Assembly (NCBI GenBank): GCA_020632575.1
Contig: JACKFH010000003.1
Span: 248,001-312,000, forward strand
Reading direction: 5' to 3'
DNA: 64,000 nucleotides
From: Candidatus Omnitrophota bacterium
GTDB lineage: Bacteria > Hinthialibacterota > Hinthialibacteria > OLB16
A model generated the notes under the pieces. It ran no database searches, had not been told where the DNA came from, and worked only from the letters and a program-made list of their open reading frames with translations. Of the stretch, positions 36,676 to 43,621 are shown piece by piece (the first letter of the stretch is position 1; each line of letters starts with the position of its first letter). Both the position numbers and the translations under genes were made by a program.

Positions 36676-37724
36676 TTTTCTCCGCCCTCCTTTCCAGGCT
36701 CGCCCGGGCGGTGAAAGCCCATTCCGATGGTCATGAGGATGACCAAACCTTGGACCAGGTAGATCACAACCAGCGGGACCCCAAGATCTCTCTGAAGGAG
36801 TCCCGCCCCCTGATCCAGGACTCCGAAGAAGAACGCGGTTAAGACCACGGCTAAGGGGTGGAGACGCGCGAGGAGTGCGACCGCGATGGCGGTGTATCCA
36901 TACCCCGGAGAGAAATCATCCCAAATCCGAAAGGTGATCGCGGTGACCTCGATTCCCCCACCCAGCCCCGCGATGGCCCCAGACAGGGCGAGAGAGGCCG
37001 CCCAGATTCGTTTGGGGTGATAACCGGAAAATCGCGCCGCGTCCGGGTTGAAGCCGACCGCTCTCATTTTGAATCCGAGGACGGTGCGAGTGAGGAGAAT
37101 CCAGATGGCGATCGCCGACAAGATTCCGAGGAGCAACCCGAGGTGCACGCGGTATCCCGGAAAATCGCCCAGGTCGGATAGCCTTGGAAGGTAAGCCGCC
37201 TCCACCACTTCCGGCGATTCCGGCAGGCCGGATGTCGGGTTCTTGAGCGGCCCGCGTATCAGGGCGGAGATCCAAAACAGCGCGATGAAATTGAGCATGA
37301 TCGTGCTGATCACCTCGGGAACATCGCGCCACGCTTTGAGGGCGCCGGCAATCCCCCCCCACAACGCGCCACCCAGGAAAGCCGCCCCCAACACCAACGG
37401 GACTCCGATCCATGGGGAGTCGATTCCGAGGTTGGCTCCGACTGCAACCGATGCCAGCGCTCCGATCAGGAATTGACCCTCAGCTCCGATGTTGAACGCG
37501 CCACAACGAAAGGCCAGAGCGACGGCCAAGCCGGTGAAGAGAAGCGGACTGGTCTTTACCAGCGTTTCGGAGACCCGGCGCCACGATCCAAACGCCCCTT
37601 TAACCAATAGGGTGACACCCTCCAGGGGCGTTTCTCCGAAAGGGGCCAGCGCAATCGCCACCAGCGCCCCAACGCCGATGGGGATGGCGAGGGAGTAAAC
37701 CAAGGGAAGCGTCTTTCGATTCAA
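36672..37724 (-). CDS. ABC transporter permease, BMP/PnrD nucleoside-uptake type
   Basis: 350 residues, membrane protein of the same family. Markers are PLLFTGLAVALAFRCGAFNI and GAEGQFLIGALASVAVG, and EVISTIMLNFIAL in the middle. Its stop overlaps the start of the second permease, and its start overlaps the stop of the ATPase gene, so the three are co-translated. Forms the heterodimeric channel with the other permease. Confidence 0.88.
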   Translation of the reverse strand: MNRKTLPLVYSLAIPIGVGALVAIALAPFGETPLEGVTLLVKGAFGSWRRVSETLVKTSPLLFTGLAVALAFRCGAFNIGAEGQFLIGALASVAVGANLGIDSPWIGVPLVLGAAFLGGALWGGIAGALKAWRDVPEVISTIMLNFIALFWISALIRGPLKNPTSGLPESPEVVEAAYLPRLSDLGDFPGYRVHLGLLLGILSAIAIWILLTRTVLGFKMRAVGFNPDAARFSGYHPKRIWAASLALSGAIAGLGGGIEVTAITFRIWDDFSPGYGYTAIAVALLARLHPLAVVLTAFFFGVLDQGAGLLQRDLGVPLVVIYLVQGLVILMTIGMGFHRPGEPGKEGGEK

Positions 37725-39220
37725 CCTTCCCTCCCCTCATGCTCGCCCAACATCGCGAACCCAAGCCTTTCAGCGGTCCAGTCCTCGCGATGGATTTCTG
37801 TCAACCGTCCACCGAAAAGGACATACAGCCGGTCGGCAAGTCGCAGCGCGTGCTCAAGTTCGGTGGAGATCAGAAGAATGGCCGCACCCTCCTTCGCGTC
37901 GCCGAGGAGCGCCTCGTAGACTGTCTCACAAGCTCCGACATCAAGACCCCGAGTTGGATTGAATGCCACCAGGAGCTGGTGATCCCGGGAGATCTCCCTT
38001 GCAACCACGACTTTCTGCTGGTTCCCGCCCGAAAGTTCGGAGGCCAAACGGTTGGGTTCTGAAGGATGGACGCCAAACCGATCGATCAGATCCGCGGCGG
38101 TTTGCCGGGAAGAGGATCTTGCTAGCCATCCATTCTTCGACCAGGGTCTTTGGCCTATGTCCTTCAGAGCCAGGTTCTCCTCGATCGTGAACTCAGGGAC
38201 GAGGCCAGTCCGTTGGCGATCTTCGGAAATCAGACCGATGCCGGAGCGGATTCTCGGGACGGAACCATCCGGAAAGAAGCTTCCATCCACCTCGACCGAA
38301 ACCCGATCGGTCTCGGATACGCCGACCACCGCCTCGGCCAGTTCGCGTTGTCCGTTCCCCTCGATTCCGGCGATGGCGGTGATTTGACCGGGGCGCACTT
38401 CGCAGGTCCAATTCCCTTGAAGTTTGGCCCGAGCCCCTCCATTCGGTCTGAGCAGAAAGGGCGGACGGTCCTCTTCGTTTCCCTGACGATCCCGTTCCGA
38501 GGAGACGAGTTCTCGCCCAAGCAGTCGCCGAGTCAATTCGTCCCTGTCGACTTGCGACACCTCAAACTCCCCGACTGTCTCTCCCCGTCTCAAGAGAGTC
38601 ACCCGATCGCAGAGATCCTGAATCTCATCGAGCTTGTGACTGATGAAAAGAATCGAGCATTCCCGGTCCTTCAATTCTCGCAAAAGCCGGAAGAGATCCT
38701 CGACCTCCTGGGGCGCCAGCACAGCGGTGGGTTCATCCAGGATGAGCAGATTCGCGCCTCGCCAAAGGGCTTTGAAAATCTCAACCCGTTGCCTTTCACC
38801 TACTGACAGATCCTCGATCCTTCTCTCGAGAGGAAGATTAAAGGAGAGGTCGATCATCCTTTCGGCGATCCGATTCCCCGATTCCTCGGGTCGGTGAAGT
38901 GAGAACGGGTTTTCTCCGAGTAGGATGTTTTCCAAGACAGTCAATGTGGGAACCAGCATGAAATGCTGGTGGACCATTCCGACACCCGCCGCCATGGCGT
39001 CTCGCGGAGATTCGGGACGATAGGGTTTTCCATCGAGTTCAAGAGAGCCCGAATCCGGGGAAAGAAGGCCGAAGAGAATGTTCATCAGCGTCGTCTTGCC
39101 GGCGCCGTTTTCTCCAAGGAGCGCATGGATCTCGCCCGATTCGACTTTAAGGTCGACGCCCTTCAGCGCTTGGAGCGACCCGAACGACTTTTTGATTTGG
39201 TTGGCGACAAGGCAAGTCAT
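37721..39220 (-). CDS. ABC transporter ATP-binding protein, BMP/PnrC type
   Basis: 499 residues with two nucleotide-binding domains. Domain 1: Walker A GENGAGKTTLMN, MVHQHFMLVPTLTVLEN, signature LSVGERQRVEI, Walker B LLILDEPTAVL. Domain 2: degenerate Walker A GIEGNGQRELAE, signature LSGGNQQKV and FNPTRGLDVGA in place of the usual DEPTRG. The ATG at 39220 lies 2 bp after the kinase gene stop. The binding lipoprotein expected for this family is not in the window. Confidence 0.9.
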   Translation of the reverse strand: MTCLVANQIKKSFGSLQALKGVDLKVESGEIHALLGENGAGKTTLMNILFGLLSPDSGSLELDGKPYRPESPRDAMAAGVGMVHQHFMLVPTLTVLENILLGENPFSLHRPEESGNRIAERMIDLSFNLPLERRIEDLSVGERQRVEIFKALWRGANLLILDEPTAVLAPQEVEDLFRLLRELKDRECSILFISHKLDEIQDLCDRVTLLRRGETVGEFEVSQVDRDELTRRLLGRELVSSERDRQGNEEDRPPFLLRPNGGARAKLQGNWTCEVRPGQITAIAGIEGNGQRELAEAVVGVSETDRVSVEVDGSFFPDGSVPRIRSGIGLISEDRQRTGLVPEFTIEENLALKDIGQRPWSKNGWLARSSSRQTAADLIDRFGVHPSEPNRLASELSGGNQQKVVVAREISRDHQLLVAFNPTRGLDVGACETVYEALLGDAKEGAAILLISTELEHALRLADRLYVLFGGRLTEIHREDWTAERLGFAMLGEHEGREG

Positions 39221-39222
39221 GG

Positions 39223-40236
39223 TCAATCCGAAATCGAGTCTTTCAAAGCACTGGGATAAGGGATCCGAGAAACCGCTTCTTTTACCCAAGCATAACGGTT
39301 GGGGTGCCTGCGAAGTTTTTGGCGGAAGCGTTTCAACACCCGCGAAGCCAAGTCGCGGTCGACCCGCCCTCCACAATAGGTCCGAAAAAATCTGAGTCGG
39401 TCCGTCTGGTTAAGCGGCGAATTGAAGGACGAAAGAAAAAGTTCGGCGAGTCCTCGGGTCCGGTCGCGCGGAGAGACGGTCTTTGAGATCTTCGCGGAAT
39501 CGACATCGATGATGCCGACTTGAATCTCCGGGACCCCTCCTCGAATCTCCGAAACCCCTCCCCCAATCTCCGGAACCCCTCCCCCTAGCCCCCTCCCCGC
39601 AACGCGGGGAGGGGGAAGTTCCCCCTCTCCACAAGGTGGGGAGGGGGTTAGGGGGAGGGGTTCCGATGGCGTCAGGGGTTCGACCGGAACAAAAAAATGT
39701 CGCAAGTAGGGGAAGGGATGATGGAAGCCCTGACCATGCAAATCCGCGAGCGCCTCGGCGCAACGATCGATCATCACCCGCTTTATTCTTTGAAACTCTT
39801 TCCCCGGGAGTTCGGATTTCTTGCGCTCCAACCACTCATCGAACGGTTCGAATCCGACCATCTCCTCGGTGACCAAGAAGGAATTCACCTCCGACCATCC
39901 ATTCATCCGCCCCCCCCACGCCAAGACCTTGGGTGCGACAAACCCTCGCTCCTTCAGCCAATTAAGATTCCGCGCTTCCATCTTCGCAAGAGTCTTTGGA
40001 CTCTGCATCTGGAGACATTGAGACAATGGCCGGTTGGCTCCGGGCTGACGGTAGATTTTCAGAAAAAAAGCGTCCCCCTCAGCTTCCGGTCGAAAGCGAA
40101 AAACAATCCGGTCACGGACCTCGGAGACTTCTTCTCCGCGCTTGAAGGTCAAGAATGAATCGTAATTTAGCAAGCCAAGAGATCGGAAGAACTCCTCGTA
40201 ATCAGCGCGTAAAAAGATTTCTTCATGAAGGCCCAT
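39223..40236 (-). CDS. InaA/WaaP-like lipopolysaccharide-kinase-family protein with inserted repeat
   Basis: 337 residues. Kinase-like fold: FRFRPEAEGDAFFLKIYRQ near the N-terminus, ADLHGQGFHHPFPYLRHFFV in the catalytic-loop position, and VGIIDVDSAKI for the metal-binding Asp. In WaaP/InaA the loop reads HRD; here the Asp position is Phe, so normal catalysis is doubtful. Between the loop and VGIIDVD lies ~50 residues of Pro/Gly-rich sequence (TPSEPLPLTPSPPCGEGE to GGGVPEI repeats) encoded by a dispersed palindromic repeat at 39575-39664 and a 21-bp tandem repeat at 39523-39585. The frame stays open through the insertion. It may be inactive or tolerate the loop. Confidence 0.75.
   Translation of the reverse strand: MGLHEEIFLRADYEEFFRSLGLLNYDSFLTFKRGEEVSEVRDRIVFRFRPEAEGDAFFLKIYRQPGANRPLSQCLQMQSPKTLAKMEARNLNWLKERGFVAPKVLAWGGRMNGWSEVNSFLVTEEMVGFEPFDEWLERKKSELPGKEFQRIKRVMIDRCAEALADLHGQGFHHPFPYLRHFFVPVEPLTPSEPLPLTPSPPCGEGELPPPRVAGRGLGGGVPEIGGGVSEIRGGVPEIQVGIIDVDSAKISKTVSPRDRTRGLAELFLSSFNSPLNQTDRLRFFRTYCGGRVDRDLASRVLKRFRQKLRRHPNRYAWVKEAVSRIPYPSALKDSISD
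39523..39585 (-). repeat. three 21-bp tandem repeats inside the kinase gene
   Basis: AATCTCCGRRACCCCTCC-type units start at 39523, 39544 and 39565 on the plus strand; they encode GGVPEI, GGVSEI and GGVPEI in frame. They may come from duplication at the edge of the neighbouring palindromic repeat. Confidence 0.8.
39575..39664. repeat. interspersed palindromic repeat, family 3, copy 1 (inside the kinase gene)
   Basis: Core CCCCCTAGCCCCCTCCCCGC, a GCGGGGAGGGGG arm, then CCCTCTCCACAAGGTGGGGA and GGGGTTAGGGGGAGG. The same unit lies at 63849-63942. The ends are complementary, so the unit can fold into a long hairpin. Here it sits in frame in the InaA-like gene. Confidence 0.85.
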
Positions 40237-40432
40237 AGTCCTTGAGTTTAGTGACCGAGGTTCTCTTGAGAAGTCTCATTCCTTATCCAAAAAGGTGACT
40301 AATGTTTGCGGGGCCCTGGTCTCTCCCCCCTTCGGAAACCAGAGAAACCGTGACAGACTAATGGATATCTCGGTATGCGACCGATGGAATGTTTCGGAAT
40401 CAAATCTTAGAAGAAATTCAGGAGGACTCACC

Positions 40433-40897
40433 ATGAAAAAATTCGTCCCGGTTTCCCTTTTCGCTATTCTCGCGTTGTTTGTCGCCCAATTCGCTTTCTC
40501 GCACTGCGAAATCCCTTGCGGGATCTACGATGACGAGGCCCGGTTCAACCAAATCGCGGAAGATATCACCACAGTTGAGAAATCGATGAACCAAATCAAC
40601 GAGCTCAGCCAAGCCGGAGACAAGAACTACAACCAGATTGTCCGCTGGGTGGTGAACAAGGATGACCATGCCCAAAAAATCCAGGACACTGTCGCTCAAT
40701 ACTTCCTGGCCCAGAGGATCAAGCCGGTCGATGGCGCCGATGCGGATGGCAAGATGACCTATTACAAGAAACTCGAGCTGTGCCACAACATGATCGTCCA
40801 GGCCATGAAGGCCAAGCAGACCACCGATCTCGAGCATGTCAAACAACTGAACTCTCTCTTGGAGAATTTCCGCGAAGTCTATTTCGAAAAGAAATAA
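40433..40897 (+). CDS. sodN: nickel superoxide dismutase, exported
   Basis: 154 residues. Signal peptide (VSLFAILALFVAQFAFS) followed directly by HCEIPCGIYDDEARF, the Ni-hook (family HCDLPCGVY). Mature H1, C2 and C6 bind Ni; they correspond to H24, C25 and C29 of the precursor. It removes superoxide, probably in the periplasm. AGGAGG precedes the ATG at 40433. Cytoplasmic Ni-SODs are usually matured by the peptidase SodX; no such gene is adjacent, so the signal peptidase may expose the Ni-binding His. A terminator follows. Confidence 0.93.
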   Translation: MKKFVPVSLFAILALFVAQFAFSHCEIPCGIYDDEARFNQIAEDITTVEKSMNQINELSQAGDKNYNQIVRWVVNKDDHAQKIQDTVAQYFLAQRIKPVDGADADGKMTYYKKLELCHNMIVQAMKAKQTTDLEHVKQLNSLLENFREVYFEKK

Positions 40898-40922
40898 CTC
40901 AAAACTCAATCGTGGTTCATCA

Positions 40923-40960
40923 AGGCCGGGAGGAGGAGAGTCCTTCTCCCGGCCTTTTTT
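40923..40960 (+). terminator. rho-independent terminator after sodN
   Basis: GGCCGGGAG stem with CTCCCGGCC, followed by six T. It ends the sodN transcript. It also lies just past the stop of the converging minus-strand gene. Confidence 0.9.
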
Positions 40961-40963
40961 GAT

Positions 40964-42253
40964 TTAGCGAATCTTAATGATTGAGGCGGGCGGATAATTG
41001 GGGCCTTGCTCCACGACAACGCGTCCACTCTCAGCGGGCGGGCTAACCGTGATCCGATTCAATCGAAAGGTTCCGCCCGAGGCGATGGCGATCTGGCTTG
41101 GCGGGGTTCCGCTGTTGATCAGGAACTCCAGATCGAACACCTTTTCGTCGCTCCCATCTCCAAGGAGTGGGTTCTGCGACTGATACAAGATTCGATATCG
41201 GCCCTGCGATAGTAATGTGATTTCAACGCTCTCCTCTCCCAAACTAGGGGCTGGAATGACGCGCTCCAGAGTAAGCAGATTCGGATTGAAGAACACCGGA
41301 ACATCGAAAAGAATTGCGTCGGGTTCGGGCGTGTTCATGATGATCGGGACCCGCACCCGTCGTCCGGAAAGCCCTTGCCCCTCCCCGATTTTGTAGGTGG
41401 CCGTAAGTATTCGGTTCGAGAAGACCAACTCGTTGTTCCGAACATAGTAAAGACGGCTGCCTGGGAATGCGATGAAGGGATCTCGGTTGACCACCCCGCC
41501 GCTGTTGATCCCCTGGACCAGTGCGGGCGGTGAAAATGGGGAGTGTTTGTCCTCTCGAACGCTCCAATAAATGAACCCGGGAACTCCGACTCCGACTGCG
41601 CTGAAATAAAGGTTGCGGTCATCGCGGTAGATCGATGGGCCTCGTTCATAATTGTCTGTCGAAATCTCTGGGAGGAATTTCCACATCCCGAATTTTTCCG
41701 AAACATCGCTCCTCGTAGCGAGCGCGATATCGGTCTGGTTCGGCAGAGTCGATGACGAGTCGGGTTGAACGATCTCGAGGAAGGCGGTGAGTTCGTCGGC
41801 GCTGACCGACCCGAGCGCTCCATTGAAGCGTTCGACCCCTTCGATACCAACCTCCTTGGGTGTGAGGAAGGAGAGGCTCGGCGACCATCGGTGTGCGTAA
41901 TAGAGTTTACGGCTCGCGAAGAATCCCCCCTTGGACCGCATGAAATAGAGCCCGAGACCGTCGGGGGTGAGGAAAGGCCGCTCTTCGGAAAAATCGGCAG
42001 CGTTCAATTCGGGGATGGGGGCGGGATTTTCGAAAGGGACCGAGGTCGATTCCCTTTGCGCCCGCCAAATGGTCCCCAAGGATTCGAAAATGATTTCGAG
42101 TTCATCCTCACTGAAGGTTGGAGAGACGACTCCGCCGGTCGGAGGGTCGGCGATCACTCTCCCGGCGGCGCTGGGCGGGCCGAATTGAGGACCCGTTTGG
42201 GAATAGGCGACACCTGCAAAAACGAGAATGAAACAGAGACAGTAAACCTTCAT
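40964..42253 (-). CDS. secreted protein with beta-propeller-like and cohesin-like parts
   Basis: 429 residues with signal peptide (LCFILVFAGVAYSQ). Residues ~25-265 contain WD40/TolB-like repeats (FSEDELEIIFES, FLTPDGLGLYFMRS, SIYRDDRNLYFSAVG), suggesting a propeller. The last ~140 residues (RRVRVPIIMNTPEPDAILFD, FFNPNLLTLERVI, LINSGTPPSQIA) resemble a cohesin-like beta-sandwich. Function unknown; possibly a surface protein. The cohesin assignment is by eye and needs checking. Confidence 0.6.
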   Translation of the reverse strand: MKVYCLCFILVFAGVAYSQTGPQFGPPSAAGRVIADPPTGGVVSPTFSEDELEIIFESLGTIWRAQRESTSVPFENPAPIPELNAADFSEERPFLTPDGLGLYFMRSKGGFFASRKLYYAHRWSPSLSFLTPKEVGIEGVERFNGALGSVSADELTAFLEIVQPDSSSTLPNQTDIALATRSDVSEKFGMWKFLPEISTDNYERGPSIYRDDRNLYFSAVGVGVPGFIYWSVREDKHSPFSPPALVQGINSGGVVNRDPFIAFPGSRLYYVRNNELVFSNRILTATYKIGEGQGLSGRRVRVPIIMNTPEPDAILFDVPVFFNPNLLTLERVIPAPSLGEESVEITLLSQGRYRILYQSQNPLLGDGSDEKVFDLEFLINSGTPPSQIAIASGGTFRLNRITVSPPAESGRVVVEQGPNYPPASIIKIR

Positions 42254-42306
42254 GGAGGATAAGTTTAAGGGAAAAGAGGGGGGGATGTCTCACTCGCGTC
42301 CCGAAA

Positions 42307-43539
42307 TCATTCGCTCTTCCAACGATAGATATGGACGCCAAGCCCCTCGAAATTGTCGCCGAAAGACCCGCTGAGCGAATTAATGGTTCGGTCCTCGCCG
42401 AGGACTTCGACCTTTTCACGCTGAGGAATCGGCAGGGCGGAGAACTGGATAGTCGCGGGATCGACCGAGGCGTTCACCGCGAAGAGAGTGATCGTGTCGC
42501 CTGTGTCGACCATCCGGGTTTCGATCCCTTTGGAGATTGTGGAACCCCTTTCGGCGTAGTCCTTTTCGAATCGAAAATCGAGTGGATCCGCGACGATCGC
42601 CGGAGTCAGATCGCGGATTTCGTGAAGCACTTTCGACAATCCCTCGTAATACTCTGCGTTGTCATTATAGCTGAGCCCCCAAAAGGTGAGACCGTTGACT
42701 CCATGCACGATCGCCTGCCAGGCCATGAACCGGAGTTGCTCGTAAGTGGGGTAGAGGACTTTTTCAGGGTCGCGCTTCTCCTCGGGATTCAGGGCTTCCC
42801 ATGCAAACCCTTGAAGGACCACGAAAACCGCTTGCCCCGGGTCGGCCACCTCCCTCATCTTGTCCACATAATCTCCGACACAGGCCGGGGAGTTGTCCGG
42901 CATGTCGCCATGGCGAGGTGGGTAGCCAGGCTGGGCTGGGGGAATGATGGCGTACATCTCGCCCAGGTTCATCGGCAGAATGGGATAGATGTCGACACAC
43001 AGGATATCCGCCGCCGAGTTATACTTCCGAAGGGTCTGAACGGTGTTCCTTGGAGCGTGGTTCAGGTAGACCGGATGATCGTCCAGCGATTTCAAGAACT
43101 GATACCCCTCGGTCAGAGGTTCCGGGAGGTTCCTCGGCTTCGCCGGCTCCTTGTCGGTCCAGGCGGGTTCATCGACCGATTCCCAAATCAACAGGTTTTC
43201 GGCGTCCTTGACCGCTTCGACCGAGGATCGAATCGATTCTTCAAGCTTCTCTCGGTTATTCGAGAAATCGAGGTTGAAAGAGTGCCAGGTCCAAAGATCG
43301 TTGTCTTTGCATTCAGCGATCTTATCCGGAGTGGGGGAGGTGCGAAGGAGATTAAATCCGAGGTCCGCCACCTCCTTAGTCCCCATCCCTTTGGGGGGGT
43401 GATACGCCCCCAGGACAAAGATGGGCTCGCCATCTTTCTGTAGGAAACCATTTGCCCCAATGGTCACCTCATTGGCCATGGCGGTCACCGCCAATCCGGT
43501 GGACAGGAGTAAAGAAAAGAAAGTCAGGTAGCGCTTCAT
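42307..43539 (-). CDS. secreted glycosidase-like TIM-barrel protein of unknown specificity
   Basis: 410 residues from the ATG at 43539 (a TTG at 43545 is an alternative). Signal peptide (LTFFSLLLSTGLAVTAMA). FLQKDGEPIFVLGAYHPP at the start is typical of GH-A clan enzymes acting on glycosides, and LLIWESVDEPAW and GVNGLTFWGLSYND fit strand-end positions of the barrel. No family could be assigned. Neighbours are also secreted proteins on the same strand. Confidence 0.65.
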   Translation of the reverse strand: MKRYLTFFSLLLSTGLAVTAMANEVTIGANGFLQKDGEPIFVLGAYHPPKGMGTKEVADLGFNLLRTSPTPDKIAECKDNDLWTWHSFNLDFSNNREKLEESIRSSVEAVKDAENLLIWESVDEPAWTDKEPAKPRNLPEPLTEGYQFLKSLDDHPVYLNHAPRNTVQTLRKYNSAADILCVDIYPILPMNLGEMYAIIPPAQPGYPPRHGDMPDNSPACVGDYVDKMREVADPGQAVFVVLQGFAWEALNPEEKRDPEKVLYPTYEQLRFMAWQAIVHGVNGLTFWGLSYNDNAEYYEGLSKVLHEIRDLTPAIVADPLDFRFEKDYAERGSTISKGIETRMVDTGDTITLFAVNASVDPATIQFSALPIPQREKVEVLGEDRTINSLSGSFGDNFEGLGVHIYRWKSE

Positions 43540-43621
43540 TTGCAATCACTTCCGTAGGGATTATTAGGCGGCGATTCTCAATCAGCTAAACATTGCGAAC
43601 TTTTCACAATCCATCTAGAGG

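Noticed and set aside
39575..39664. Possible CRISPR-like array
   Set aside because: The units are palindromic and G+C-rich with no spacer-sized unique segments; no cas genes in the window.
42331..43443. Plus-strand open frame of 370 codons
   Set aside because: Antisense shadow of the secreted glycosidase-like gene; no domain recognisable.
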